Of a stretch of DNA of 64,000 bases, positions 35,582-44,044 are shown piece by piece. The position numbers were made by a program, and so were the translations under genes. Numbering within the stretch: the stretch's first letter is position 1; every line of letters begins with the position of its first letter. The DNA is from UBA2991 sp965221735 (GTDB taxonomy: Bacteria; Chloroflexota; Dehalococcoidia; Tepidiformales; Tepidiformaceae): positions 2,232,001-2,296,000 of the forward strand of contig OZ244910.1 in NCBI GenBank assembly GCA_965221735.1. The letters run 5' to 3'. Below the pieces are notes generated by a model that made no database searches, was not told the origin of the DNA, and worked only from the letters and a program-made list of their open reading frames with translations.

Positions 35582-35763
35582 CTCACACTCCCTTTCTTCT
35601 CGCTGAGCGGTCTTGCGGAGCGCCTTCCGAAGTCGGGACTGGCAATGCCGTCCCGTGTCGGGCGCAGGCAATGTCGGCGAGGGGACAGGGGGGTTTCACA
35701 GACCTTCCCAGGGCGGCGGTCGTCCCGCAGGCGCGGGGAGAGCTTCTCGCGACGGCAGGTCAT
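35527..35763 (-). CDS. Possible upstream ORF overlapping the cupredoxin gene (78 codons)
   Basis: ATG 35763 has an excellent AAGGAGG site. The frame runs into the cupredoxin gene in another frame and stops at 35527. The product is Arg/Pro-rich with no recognisable fold (MTCRREKLSPRLRDDRRPG). It may be a regulatory leader ORF whose translation affects the cupredoxin start at 35581, rather than a functional protein. Confidence 0.35.
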   Translation of the reverse strand: MTCRREKLSPRLRDDRRPGKVCETPLSPRRHCLRPTRDGIASPDFGRRSARPLSEKKGSVRCSTFVQESEGQARPWPR

Positions 35764-35781
35764 GCTTCCTCCTTGCGTGGC

Positions 35782-35814
35782 GGGAAGCGCGGACCGAGGG
35801 CATCCGCGCCTCCC
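35782..35814 (-). promoter_or_regulatory. Hairpin in the predicted 5' leader of the cupredoxin transcript
   Basis: Arms 35782-35793 and 35803-35814 pair over 12 bp with one G/U, around a 9-base loop. It sits just before the strong ribosome binding site of the upstream ORF and just after the predicted transcription start. Confidence 0.5.
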
Positions 35815-35829
35815 TACCGACAGCGCGTA

Positions 35830-35858
35830 ACCCTAGACTTATATTTCTAGTTAGTCAA
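35830..35858 (-). promoter_or_regulatory. Promoter with a palindrome in the spacer, upstream of the cupredoxin gene
   Basis: On the minus strand TTGACT (35858-35853), 17 bases, TAGGGT (35835-35830). The AT-rich spacer contains an 18-bp imperfect palindrome, CTAGA...TCTAG at 35834-35851, matching at 14 of 18 positions. This is the best sigma-70-type promoter in the window, and a dimeric regulator bound to the palindrome would sit between -35 and -10. Confidence 0.6.
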
Positions 35859-35913
35859 ACCTTTCTCTATAGCCATGCTCCGACAAAGATCGGGCTTGAA
35901 CGGCTTGACCACC

Positions 35914-35919
35914 TATACT
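35914..35919 (+). promoter_or_regulatory. Candidate -10 (TATACT) for a leaderless CoA-transferase transcript
   Basis: TATACT, then six bases, then GTG 35926, with no ribosome binding site. It defines the start of the CoA-transferase in place of an in-frame ATG at 35875. Confidence 0.5.
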
Positions 35920-35925
35920 CGGGGC

Positions 35926-37155
35926 GTGGCCAAGCCGCTCGACGACATCAGCATCCTCGACCTGACCTGGGTGCTCTCCGGGCCGTATGCGGCGATGGTG
36001 CTGTCGGACCTGGGGGCGGACGTGATCAAGGTGGAGCGCCCGCCGTGGGGGGACGTGGCCCGCACAAGCGGCCCCTACCAGAACGGCTGGAGCGGCTACT
36101 TCTTCAGCATCAACCGGGGGAAGCGGTCGATCGCGATCGACCTGACGCGGGATGATGGCCGGAACCTGCTCCTCGACCTTGCGGAGAAGGTCGACGTCGT
36201 TATGGAGAACTTCACGCCGGGGACGATGGACCGGCTCGGGATCGGGTACGAGACGCTGCGGGAACGGAACCGGGGGCTCATCTTCGCGAGCACGTCCGGG
36301 TTCGGGCAGACGGGTCCGTACCGGGAGCACCCGGCGGTCGACATCATCGTGCAGGGGATGGGCGGCGTGATGTCGATCACAGGGGAGCCGGACGGCGAGC
36401 CAGTTCGGCCCGGGGTCTCGTACGGCGACATCGTGGGCGGGCTCTACACGGCCATCGGCATCCTGACGGCGCTGCACGAGCGCGGAAAGAGCGGAGAGGG
36501 ACAGGCGATCGACATCAGCATGCTCGATGCGCAGGTGAGCGTGCTGGAGAACGCGATCATGCGGTACTTCGTCACAGGCGAGGCGCCGAAGCCGCTCGGT
36601 ACCCGGCACCCGAGCGCGACGCCGTTCCAGGCGTTCCCCGCAGCGGACGGCTGGATCGTGGTGGCGCTCGCGTTCCGGGACGAGCAGTGGCCGATCCTGT
36701 GCGCGCTGCTGGGGGTGACGGACCTGATCGACGACGCCCGCTTCGACACGGGACCGAAGCGGACGGCGAACCACGCGGCGCTGGAGCCGCTGCTGTTCGA
36801 GGCGTTCCGCAAGCAGCCCCGGGACCACTGGCTGAAGGAGTTCCTGGCGGCGGACATCCCGAGCGGGCCGCTGAACACGATCGAGGACGTGGTGAACGAC
36901 CCGCAGGTGCGGCACCGCGAGATGATCCAGGAGGTCACGCACCCGGTGGCGGGGACGCTGCCGGTGGCGAGCACGCCGGTGCGGCTGTCGCGGTCGGAGT
37001 CGGGGATCGCAGGGCCGCCTCCGAGCATGGGGGAGCACACGGCGGAGGTGCTCGGCGAGCTGCTGGGGCTGGGCACGGATGAAGTGGAGGCGCTGCGCGA
37101 GGCGGGGGTGGTCGCGACCGAGGGCGGGCCCGACATTTCGGAGCTGACGCGGTAG
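35926..37155 (+). CDS. CaiB/BaiF family (class III) CoA-transferase
   Basis: A 409-residue CoA-transferase. From GTG 35926 the product begins MAKPLDDISILDLTWVLSGP, the usual family start. It has LGADVIKVERPPWGD for CoA binding, ENFTPGTMDRLGIGYE, and the catalytic Asp in SYGDIVGGLYTA. These enzymes move CoA between carboxylic acids, for example formyl-CoA/oxalate or carnitine derivatives. The gene is followed convergently by an SDR with 2 bp between stops. Confidence 0.92.
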   Translation: MAKPLDDISILDLTWVLSGPYAAMVLSDLGADVIKVERPPWGDVARTSGPYQNGWSGYFFSINRGKRSIAIDLTRDDGRNLLLDLAEKVDVVMENFTPGTMDRLGIGYETLRERNRGLIFASTSGFGQTGPYREHPAVDIIVQGMGGVMSITGEPDGEPVRPGVSYGDIVGGLYTAIGILTALHERGKSGEGQAIDISMLDAQVSVLENAIMRYFVTGEAPKPLGTRHPSATPFQAFPAADGWIVVALAFRDEQWPILCALLGVTDLIDDARFDTGPKRTANHAALEPLLFEAFRKQPRDHWLKEFLAADIPSGPLNTIEDVVNDPQVRHREMIQEVTHPVAGTLPVASTPVRLSRSESGIAGPPPSMGEHTAEVLGELLGLGTDEVEALREAGVVATEGGPDISELTR

Positions 37156-37157
37156 GG

Positions 37158-37943
37158 CTAGAGGCCCTTCTCGGCGCAAAGATCCTCGTCGAAGAGGATG
37201 TGGCCGGTGAACTCGGCGGGGGGCTGCTCGCAGATCCAGACGGTTCCCTTCGACATGTGCGGAGCGCGCTCGAACTCGAGGGTGGGGTTCTCGGGGTCGT
37301 TCTCGGCCCAGATGTTGCCCGGCGTGCGGATGCGTCCGATGGGGGAGAGCACGTTGACGGCGATGCCGTCGTCCTGCAGCTCCATGGCGAGGGCCTGCGA
37401 GTAGCGTTCGAGGCCGGACTTGACCATCGCGTAGAAGCCGCCGCTTGCGCGCGTCTCGGGGTAGGGCCCGGGGCCGGGGAAGACGCCCGCGCGCGAGGAG
37501 ACGTTGATGATGTGCCCTCCGCCGGCGGCGCGAATGTGGGGGACGCAGGCGCGCATAAGGAGGAGGGGTCCGCGCAGGTCGATCTGCCAGATCAGGTCGA
37601 GGTGGCGGGGCTGGACCGTCTCGATGGAGCCGGGCACGAGGATGGCGGCGTTGTTCACGAGGATGTCGATGCGGCCCCACTCCTCGACCACGCGGTCGAC
37701 GCCGGCGGTGATGCTCTCGGGGTCGCGCACGTCCATGCGCACGGCGAGCGCCTCGCCGCCATCGGCGCGGATGCCCTCGGCGACGGTGTGGATAGTGCCG
37801 GGGAGGCGCTTGTCGCGGACCTCCTCGGTACGGGCGGCGATGGCGACCTTCGCGCCGGCGGCGGCGAGGGCGACGGCGACGTCCTCGCCGATGCCGCGGC
37901 TGGCGCCGGTCACGATCGCGACCCTGCCGTCGAGCGTACCCAT
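37158..37943 (-). CDS. Short-chain dehydrogenase/reductase (SDR)
   Basis: A 261-residue classical SDR starting at ATG 37943 behind GGGAGG. Cofactor motif TGASRGIG, NNAAI, and catalytic Ser (INVSSRAG) and Tyr-Lys (YAMVKSG) are present. The open frame upstream overlaps the divergent esterase gene and is not coding. Substrate unknown; the CoA-transferase and esterase beside it suggest catabolism of an acid or ester. Confidence 0.92.
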   Translation of the reverse strand: MGTLDGRVAIVTGASRGIGEDVAVALAAAGAKVAIAARTEEVRDKRLPGTIHTVAEGIRADGGEALAVRMDVRDPESITAGVDRVVEEWGRIDILVNNAAILVPGSIETVQPRHLDLIWQIDLRGPLLLMRACVPHIRAAGGGHIINVSSRAGVFPGPGPYPETRASGGFYAMVKSGLERYSQALAMELQDDGIAVNVLSPIGRIRTPGNIWAENDPENPTLEFERAPHMSKGTVWICEQPPAEFTGHILFDEDLCAEKGL

Positions 37944-38033
37944 GGAGACCTCCCGGAACCGGGCGCCATCGTACGCGAGCGGGGCGGCGGGCGGGCGGCG
38001 TAGACTCGCCGCGCGACGCACGAGGAGGACCCC

Positions 38034-39005
38034 ATGGACGTAGCGCCGATCGACATCGCCAGCCGGCTCGACGACGAGCACCGGCCCGTCTTCGAGGGGA
38101 TGCCGCGACCGCAGCGGGACTGGTCGGACATTCCCGGGACGCGGGCGCGGATGGCGGAGATGCGAGCGTCCCTGCCCCAGCCGGTGCTTCCCGCGAACGT
38201 CGCGATCGAAGACGTCACGGTCCCCGGTCCGGAGGGCGATCCCGACGTACCCGTGCGCCTCTACCGCCCCGAGGCGCTGCCGCAGCCGGCGGCCGCGCTC
38301 TACTGGATCCACGGCGGCGGCATGGTGATGGGGAACGTCGAGATGAACGACCCGTACTGCGCGAACATTGCGGACAAGCTGAACGTGCTGGTGGCCTCGG
38401 TGGAGTACCGGCTGGCGCCGGAGCACCCCTTCCCGGCGCCCCTCGAGGACTGTTACGCGGGGCTCGCGTGGCTCTGGCGGTCGCGCGAGGAGTTCGGGCT
38501 GGACCCGGAACGCATTGCCGTGGGCGGGGCGAGCGCGGGCGGAGGGCTCGCGGCAGGGGTCGCGCTGGCGGCGCGGGATCGGGGCGAGATCGCGCTGTGC
38601 TACCAGCTGCTCGTCTACCCGATGCTCGACGACCGAAACGAGACCCGCAGCAGCTACGCCGTCACCGACGGGCGCACCTGGAACCGGGAGGCGAACGACG
38701 CAGGCTGGAACGCGTATCTCGCTGGGAACGCGGGTGGCGACGACGTGTCGCCCTACGCGGCTCCGGCGCGGGCGACGGACCTCGCGGGTCTGCCGCCGGC
38801 CTACATCAACGTGGGCGACCTCGACCTGTTCGTCGACGAGGACGTGGCCTACGCACGGGCCATGGCGGACGCGGGCGTGCCAGTCGAGCTGCACATCTAT
38901 CCGGGGGCCTACCACGGGTCGAACGGGGCGGTTCCGACCTCGGTGCTGTCGCGCCGGTGGGCGGCGGACGAGCTGGCGGCGCTCGGCCGCGCGCTGGGAG
39001 GGTGA
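38034..39005 (+). CDS. Alpha/beta hydrolase, hormone-sensitive-lipase family
   Basis: A 323-residue esterase. The oxyanion-hole motif is WIHGGGMVMG and the nucleophile elbow GGASAGGGLA; catalytic Asp and His are expected near DLDLFVDE and YPGAYHGS. Start ATG 38034 has AGGAGGA upstream and TAGACT at 38001-38006 as possible -10. It hydrolyses short acyl esters. It is translationally coupled to the next gene by a 4-base overlap. Confidence 0.92.
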   Translation: MDVAPIDIASRLDDEHRPVFEGMPRPQRDWSDIPGTRARMAEMRASLPQPVLPANVAIEDVTVPGPEGDPDVPVRLYRPEALPQPAAALYWIHGGGMVMGNVEMNDPYCANIADKLNVLVASVEYRLAPEHPFPAPLEDCYAGLAWLWRSREEFGLDPERIAVGGASAGGGLAAGVALAARDRGEIALCYQLLVYPMLDDRNETRSSYAVTDGRTWNREANDAGWNAYLAGNAGGDDVSPYAAPARATDLAGLPPAYINVGDLDLFVDEDVAYARAMADAGVPVELHIYPGAYHGSNGAVPTSVLSRRWAADELAALGRALGG

Positions 39006-39499
39006 CCAGCACGACCGATGCCGAGAGCGCCGTTCTGCAGGCGCTCGACGCGCTAGGCATCGAGTACGAGCGCATCGAGATCGACCCGGCGCACGGCGAT
39101 ACGGCCGACTTCTGCCGCGAGTACGGCTACCCGGTCCCGGAGTGCGGGAACACGATCCTGATCGCCTCGCGGAGCGAGCCGCGACAGTTCGCGGCGTGCG
39201 TCGTGCGCGCGGACACGCGACTCGACGTGAACCGTCGCGTGCGCAAGCTGATGGGCGTGCGCAAGGCCTCGTTCGCGTCGGCGGAGGACACGGTCGCGCA
39301 CACGGGCATGGCGATCGGCGGCGTGACGGCGTTCGCGCTGCCGGAGGGACTTCCGATCTACGTCGATGCGGCCGTTTTCGAACTCGACCGCGTCATCCTC
39401 GGGAGCGGCGTGCGCAGCTCGAAGATCGCGGTCGCGCCGGACGCGCTCAGGCGCGTCCCGGGGGTGGAGGTGGTGGAGGGGCTGGCGGTGGCGGGGTAG
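39002..39499 (+). CDS. YbaK/EbsC family aminoacyl-tRNA deacylase-like protein
   Basis: A 165-residue YbaK-domain protein beginning at GTG 39002, overlapping the esterase stop. The conserved stretch RVRKLMGVRKASFASAEDT and GMAIGGVTAFALPEGLPI match family positions, including the Lys of the active site. Members hydrolyse Cys- or Ala-tRNA mispairs such as Cys-tRNA-Pro. A dedicated role with the esterase is not evident. Confidence 0.87.
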   Translation: MTSTTDAESAVLQALDALGIEYERIEIDPAHGDTADFCREYGYPVPECGNTILIASRSEPRQFAACVVRADTRLDVNRRVRKLMGVRKASFASAEDTVAHTGMAIGGVTAFALPEGLPIYVDAAVFELDRVILGSGVRSSKIAVAPDALRRVPGVEVVEGLAVAG

Positions 39500-39556
39500 G
39501 GCGCTACGCCCGTAGGAAGGTGAGGACGGCGGCGGTGATAGGTGAGGGGGCCAACC

Positions 39557-40108
39557 TCACCTGTCGTGCCAACTGATTCGCGAGACTTCGACGAATTCCG
39601 CCGCCCACTGGTGAGTCTCGGAATCTGGCCCCTCCGTCGCAAACACCGTGTCGAACCATGCCCTCGCCCACTGCGGGTTCCGAACCACAGCAATCAGTAC
39701 AGCGTGAAGAGCCTTGCTGAAATAGGCGCCCGGTTCGCACCCGCCTCCGTCGGTAGGCAGGACGCGCTCGGCCGCGACACGAAATGCCTCACAGAGGCCG
39801 CTGCGCCTTCCTGCGGCCAAGGTAGAGACAGGCCGCAAGTCGGGTTTCGGCGTAGCCATGGTCAAGTCCGCTGCCAAGTGTTCGCACTCGTAGTCGCGCC
39901 CTGACTCTTCCTCCTCAATCGCCATATCTCGATACCACGCCGCTGCCCACTCAGGGTGGAGCACTGCGGCAACAAGCACGGCGTGCAGCGCTTCAACGCT
40001 GAAGAGAAACGGCTCTGGTGGATCGGGAACGCCGGGAAGAACGCACAGAGCAGCATCCTCGAATCCATCGAGGGCGGCGTCCCAATCGCGTCCGTAGATC
40101 GCGGGCAT
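39557..40108 (-). CDS. Unknown protein with two internal repeats
   Basis: A 183-residue protein starting at ATG 40108 after GGGAG. It has two copies, about residues 32-85 and 125-175, of a motif like ALHAVLVAAV-x2-P-E-W-A-x-A-W followed by a helix. Trp and His positions are kept, so it may be a tandem small helical fold. I recognise no family. Base composition is milder than in surrounding genes, and it is divergent from the SRA-HNH-like nuclease with 178 bp between, so the two may have arrived together. Confidence 0.7.
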   Translation of the reverse strand: MPAIYGRDWDAALDGFEDAALCVLPGVPDPPEPFLFSVEALHAVLVAAVLHPEWAAAWYRDMAIEEEESGRDYECEHLAADLTMATPKPDLRPVSTLAAGRRSGLCEAFRVAAERVLPTDGGGCEPGAYFSKALHAVLIAVVRNPQWARAWFDTVFATEGPDSETHQWAAEFVEVSRISWHDR

Positions 40109-40286
40109 CGTCACTCCCAGAGCACACGCGGCGGCGCGCGCTGGCATCCTGGCAAGGGACGGGCGGTCACACAAGCGTTCTCGGTTTGGCACGGTGAGCG
40201 CGCGGGGTCACTACGGAACCGAGGGCGCACCTAGCCACTTGGCCTGGCATCCTGGCGATGGATATAGCGGATAGACGGAGCCGCCG

Positions 40287-40958
40287 GTGCCGTTCGAGCC
40301 AGATACAGTCATTACCTACTTCGGGATGTGCCAAGAAGAAGGGGGCACCAGCCTTCAGCGTGGCATGAACTTTCGGCTGCGCCCCACCCATAGCGTCATC
40401 CTGATGAGCCAGCAGGAGGGAGCCCCCTACACCGATAGGGTCGAGGAGGAGGGGACGGTGATCGTCTATCAGGGTCACAACGTCCCCCGACCACAGGCAC
40501 CCGACCCCGACTCCGCTGACCAAGAACTCAGGACGCCAAGCGGGCGGTTGACACAGAACGGGCTCTTCTTCGAGGCAGCAGGCTCGGACCCTCCAGAACT
40601 GGTCCGGGTCTACGAGAAGCTCCTGAAGGGGCTCTGGGTCTACAACGGCTCCTTTAGCCTTACGGATGCGTGGGCGGAAGTCTTGGACGGGCGGCGGGTG
40701 TTCAAGTTCCGGCTCAAAGTAGTCGATGGCACGTCGGCGTCGACACCCTTGCGAAAGGAGCCCACGCGGGTGATTCCGTCGGCGGTGAAGAAGGCGGTCT
40801 GGTTGCGGGATGGCGGGAAGTGTGTGCTCTGCGGCTCCAGCGACGAACTGCACTACGACCACGACCTCCCATTCTCAGAGGGTGGTAGTTCGACTACTGA
40901 GAACGTTCGCATCCTCTGCGCGCGTCACAACCTCGAAAAAGGCGCGCGGATCGAGTAA
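40287..40958 (+). CDS. SRA-like/HNH nuclease, probable modified-DNA restriction enzyme
   Basis: A 223-residue protein. The last 46 residues are an HNH domain with zinc ligands C179-x2-C182 and C211-x2-H214, catalytic His in HYDHDLPF (189-192) and Asn206. The first ~150 residues resemble an SRA/YDG fold: IVYQGHNV, LTQNGLFFEAA, VRVYEKLLKGLWVYNGSF and VFKFRLKVV. SRA-HNH proteins cut DNA carrying 5-methyl- or 5-hydroxymethylcytosine and act alone. Codon use is less GC-rich than the neighbours, suggesting transfer. HNH is firm; SRA is likely. Confidence 0.75.
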   Translation: MPFEPDTVITYFGMCQEEGGTSLQRGMNFRLRPTHSVILMSQQEGAPYTDRVEEEGTVIVYQGHNVPRPQAPDPDSADQELRTPSGRLTQNGLFFEAAGSDPPELVRVYEKLLKGLWVYNGSFSLTDAWAEVLDGRRVFKFRLKVVDGTSASTPLRKEPTRVIPSAVKKAVWLRDGGKCVLCGSSDELHYDHDLPFSEGGSSTTENVRILCARHNLEKGARIE

Positions 40959-40977
40959 CCCGGGCCTGAGTTTCCCA

Positions 40978-41008
40978 CCAACAGCCAACGGCCCAACCGC
41001 CAATGGCC
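40978..41008. repeat. Heptanucleotide repeat array, four units
   Basis: CCAACAG, CCAACGG, (one extra C) CCAACCG, CCAATGG, CC. Period 7, in the gap between the nuclease gene and the monooxygenase gene. Related arrays occur at 52460, 56385, 60133 and 60212. Confidence 0.75.
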
Positions 41009-41010
41009 CG

Positions 41011-42243
41011 CTAGGCGCGCTCGGGCATGCGGTAGTTGGGGGGTGGGTCGTGGCCGACCCAGGTCTTGCCGATGTTCTCGTAGTGGCGGTACGAGATGAG
41101 GGCGTGGGTGGCGGACTGGTGGGCGTCGCGGAGCTTGCGCTCGAGAGGGCTGTCCATGCGGCTGCCGGTCGTGCCGGCAGTGTTGTTCAGGACGCCCACC
41201 ATCTGGCGGACGGACTGGGCGGCGTGGGCGCAGGCGAGGAGGGCGAGGCGGGCGTGCTCCCAGTCGGGGGTGAGGCGGCCACCCTCTGACGGGAGGGGGC
41301 CGAGGTGCTCCTCGAGGGCGTCTTGCGTGTCCATCACGAAGGTGCGGGCGGCCTGCAGGGTCGCTTCCGCCTCGCCCACGCGGTACTGGGCCTGCGGCTG
41401 GTCCTTGAGCATGGAGCCGGAGCCCCAGGGGGTCTTCACGTTCGCGAGCTCGATGAACGAGTCGATGGCGCCACGGCCTACGCCGAGGGCGACGGCGGCC
41501 TTGTTATAGACGGCGTGGGTGGGGTTGCGGTAGGTGGGGTTCTCCCAGATCTCGCTGGAGGCGAGGGCGACCTCGGGGAGGGTGTGCTCGGGGGGCACGT
41601 AGCAGTCGGTCATGCGCACGTCGTGGCTGCCGGAGCCGCGCATGCCGGCGGTGTCCCAGGTGTCGACGACCTCGAACTCACCGCGGGGGACCATGAAGGA
41701 GTTCACGGGCGTCTCGCCGGTGTCCTCGTCGGTCATCTGGGAGGCCATGACGAAGTTCCAGGTGGCATTGTGGCTGCCGCTGGCGAAGGAGCCCTGATAG
41801 TTGAGGCGCCAGCCGTCGCCGTCGCGGCGGGCCTTGCGTCCGGGGTTGGGGCCGTTGGGGGGTCCGAGGCCGGAGCAGACGAGGACGTACCAGTCGTCGC
41901 AGATCTCGTGGGCCAGCGCGGGTTCCATGCGGCGGATGACGAGGGCGTTGATCTCGGAGTTGATGTGGACGCACCAGCCGACGGAGCCATCGATGGCGGA
42001 AGCCGCCTCGACGTTCTCGATCTGCGCGCGGGCGTTGACGTTCTCGCCGCCGAGCTCCTCGGGGAGGACGAAGCGGTAGAGGCCCTGGTCGGCCATCTCC
42101 TTCGAGGCCCACTCGGGGAGGTGGCGCAGCTCCTGCGCCTCGTCGCCGGCCTGCAGGAGCATCTCCTTCATGCCGGCGATGCGCTCGAGCATGGGGGTCT
42201 GCCGGATGGCGTTCTGACGCTCGATGATCTCGGGACGAACCAT
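41011..42243 (-). CDS. Acyl-CoA-dehydrogenase-fold flavin monooxygenase (group D, HsaA/DszC-like), paralogue 1
   Basis: A 410-residue protein of the acyl-CoA dehydrogenase superfamily, in the branch of two-component flavin monooxygenases: DGSVGWCVHINSEINAL, YQGSFASGSHNATW, WDTAGMRGSGSHDV and the C-terminal ACAD helical domain. It should use reduced flavin from a separate reductase and O2. No reductase is adjacent. It starts 9 bases after the stop of the next paralogue, so the two form a pair. Confidence 0.88.
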   Translation of the reverse strand: MVRPEIIERQNAIRQTPMLERIAGMKEMLLQAGDEAQELRHLPEWASKEMADQGLYRFVLPEELGGENVNARAQIENVEAASAIDGSVGWCVHINSEINALVIRRMEPALAHEICDDWYVLVCSGLGPPNGPNPGRKARRDGDGWRLNYQGSFASGSHNATWNFVMASQMTDEDTGETPVNSFMVPRGEFEVVDTWDTAGMRGSGSHDVRMTDCYVPPEHTLPEVALASSEIWENPTYRNPTHAVYNKAAVALGVGRGAIDSFIELANVKTPWGSGSMLKDQPQAQYRVGEAEATLQAARTFVMDTQDALEEHLGPLPSEGGRLTPDWEHARLALLACAHAAQSVRQMVGVLNNTAGTTGSRMDSPLERKLRDAHQSATHALISYRHYENIGKTWVGHDPPPNYRMPERA

Positions 42244-42252
42244 GCGGGGCTC

Positions 42253-43476
42253 CTAGGCGCGGGTGGGGGTGGCGTACTGCGGGGGCGGGTCCTCGCCGAG
42301 CCAGGTGCGGCCGAGGTTGCCATAGTGCCGCCAGCTGACGCCGCCGTGCGCCGCCGCCTGATGGGCGTCGCGGAGCTTGCGCTCGAGCGGGTGGCTCATG
42401 CGGCTGGCGGTGGTTCCGGCGGTGTTGTGGATGACATCGACGACGTGGCGGCAGGCCTGGGCGGCGTGGGTGGAGGCGAGGAGGCCGCGGCGGGCGAGTG
42501 GCCAGTCGGGGTACTCCTTGCCGCCGTCGAGGGGTCCGAGGTCGGCTTCGATCTCGTCCTGCGTCTCCATGAGGAAGGCGCGGGCGGCGGCCCAGGTCGC
42601 CTCCATCTCGCCGAGGCGGACTGGGGCCTCGGGGAGGTCCTTCAGGAGCGAGCCGGAGCCCCACGGGGTCTTGGTGACGGCGAGGGTGGTGAACTCGTCG
42701 AGGGCGCCGCGGGCGATGCCGAGCGCGACGGCGCCCTTGTTGTAGGGCACCTGGTTGGGATTGCGGTAGGTGGGGTTCTCCCAGAGCTTCGTGGGGGCGA
42801 GGGCGGCCTGGGGGAGGACATGCTCGGGGGGCACGTAGCCGACGACGCGGACATCGTGGCTGCCGGAGCCGCGCAGGCCGGCCATGTCCCACGTATCGAC
42901 GATCTCGAATTCGCCCTTTGGAATCATGAAGGCGGCATCGACCGGCTTCTCGGTAGTAGGGTCGATGGTCTCGCCAGTGAGGACGAGGTTGTAGGTGGCG
43001 CTGTGGCAGCCGCTGGCGAAGGCGCCCTGGTAGGTCACGCGCCAGCCGTCGCCCTCGCGCTGGGCCTCGCGGCCGGGGAAGGGGCCGTTGGGGGTGCCGA
43101 GCCCGGAGCAGACGAGGTAGTTCCAGTCGTCGCAGATCTCGTGGGCGAACTCGCGGGTCATCTGGCGGAGGACGAGGGCGTTGATCTCGGAGTTGATCTG
43201 CACGCACCAACCGACAGAGCCGTCGATGGCGGAGGCGGCCTCGATGACCTCGATCTGCTCGCGGGCGAGCAGGTCTTCGCCGCCGAGCTCGGCGGGGACG
43301 ACCATGCGGTAGATGCCGGCGTCGATCATCTCCTGCACGGCCCAGGCGGGCATGTGGCGGAGTTGCTGAGCTTCGTCGCCAGCCTGGACGAGCGCTTCTC
43401 GCATGTTGGCGAGGCGATCGAGGATGGGGGTGTCGTGAAGCGCTTCCTGACGGTCGAGGATCTCTTGTCGGACCAA
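42253..43476 (-). CDS. Acyl-CoA-dehydrogenase-fold flavin monooxygenase, paralogue 2
   Basis: A 407-residue paralogue of the downstream gene. TTG 43476 is chosen because GGAGG lies 6 bases upstream and the product then aligns with paralogue 1 (MVRQEILDRQEALHDTP). Conserved segments are DGSVGWCVQINSEINAL, YQGAFASGCHSATY and WDMAGLRGSGSHDV. TATCAT further upstream may be the -10. The pair may act as two subunits or on related substrates. A third copy is at 55135. Confidence 0.87.
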   Translation of the reverse strand: MVRQEILDRQEALHDTPILDRLANMREALVQAGDEAQQLRHMPAWAVQEMIDAGIYRMVVPAELGGEDLLAREQIEVIEAASAIDGSVGWCVQINSEINALVLRQMTREFAHEICDDWNYLVCSGLGTPNGPFPGREAQREGDGWRVTYQGAFASGCHSATYNLVLTGETIDPTTEKPVDAAFMIPKGEFEIVDTWDMAGLRGSGSHDVRVVGYVPPEHVLPQAALAPTKLWENPTYRNPNQVPYNKGAVALGIARGALDEFTTLAVTKTPWGSGSLLKDLPEAPVRLGEMEATWAAARAFLMETQDEIEADLGPLDGGKEYPDWPLARRGLLASTHAAQACRHVVDVIHNTAGTTASRMSHPLERKLRDAHQAAAHGGVSWRHYGNLGRTWLGEDPPPQYATPTRA

Positions 43477-43564
43477 GGCTGGCCTCCGGTTCGAGGGAGT
43501 AGGAGCGGGATGATACCGGCTTTGGGAGCGCGGGAGGCGCGAGCCGATGTGCGACACTGCGCCC

Positions 43565-43987
43565 ATGACAGAGCTTGAGCCGCGCGACATCGTTGCGAGC
43601 TATGTGGAGCGCGTGTGGAACCTCGGCGACAGCTCGGCGGTGGTCGAGTACTGCGCCGATCCGTACGTCCGGCACGACGCGGGGAGGTCGCGGGTGATGA
43701 GCCACGCGGAGCAGCTGGAGCGCGTGACGGGCGAGCGGGCGGCGGGAACGGCGGCGGACGGGCGCAGCCTGCATTTCGAGACGCTGGTGCTGGCGGGGGA
43801 CGGGCGGGAAGTGACCTGGGTCTGGAACATGACGGGGCCCACGGGCACGGAGCTGGCGGGGTCTGGGGTGGAGGCGGAGGTGGTGGGTGAGGAGCTGCGC
43901 ATCTGCGGCATCGAGGTGTTCCGCGTGGTGGACGGTCGCATCGCCGAGGTGTGGAACAGCCCGCCGATGGCAGGGCACTGGGGCTAG
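43565..43987 (+). CDS. SnoaL/NTF2-like protein
   Basis: A 140-residue cone-fold protein starting at ATG 43565 with GACACT six bases upstream, probably leaderless. It has the SnoaL pattern: N-terminal VASYVERVWNLGD, YVRHDAG in the second helix-strand and a final ICGIEVFRVVDGRIAEVWN. Members are cyclases, isomerases or binding proteins. It is divergent from the monooxygenase pair and may share its pathway. Confidence 0.85.
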   Translation: MTELEPRDIVASYVERVWNLGDSSAVVEYCADPYVRHDAGRSRVMSHAEQLERVTGERAAGTAADGRSLHFETLVLAGDGREVTWVWNMTGPTGTELAGSGVEAEVVGEELRICGIEVFRVVDGRIAEVWNSPPMAGHWG

Positions 43988-44007
43988 CACCGCCGTCGCG
44001 GTCACGG

Positions 44008-44036
44008 TTGGCGGACGCCGCGGGCGCGGTGAGAAT
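44008..44036 (+). promoter_or_regulatory. Promoter of the first MMPL gene, leaderless
   Basis: TTGGCG (44008-44013), 17 bases, GAGAAT (44031-44036), then 8 bases to ATG 44045. No ribosome binding site. The same layout and near-identical downstream sequence precede the second MMPL gene. Confidence 0.6.
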
Positions 44037-44044
44037 GGCGCGCC

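Noticed and set aside
35582..35763. Cobalamin-riboswitch-like string (GGGAAGG...GTGAAACCC...CTGTCCCC) on the minus strand upstream of the cupredoxin gene
   Set aside because: The conserved box with AGTCAGGAGACC-like sequence and the CCACTG element are absent, and the string lies within a possible ORF.
37944..38915. Upstream extension of the SDR gene to 585 aa
   Set aside because: The extra part is antisense to the esterase gene; a ribosome binding site marks ATG 37943.
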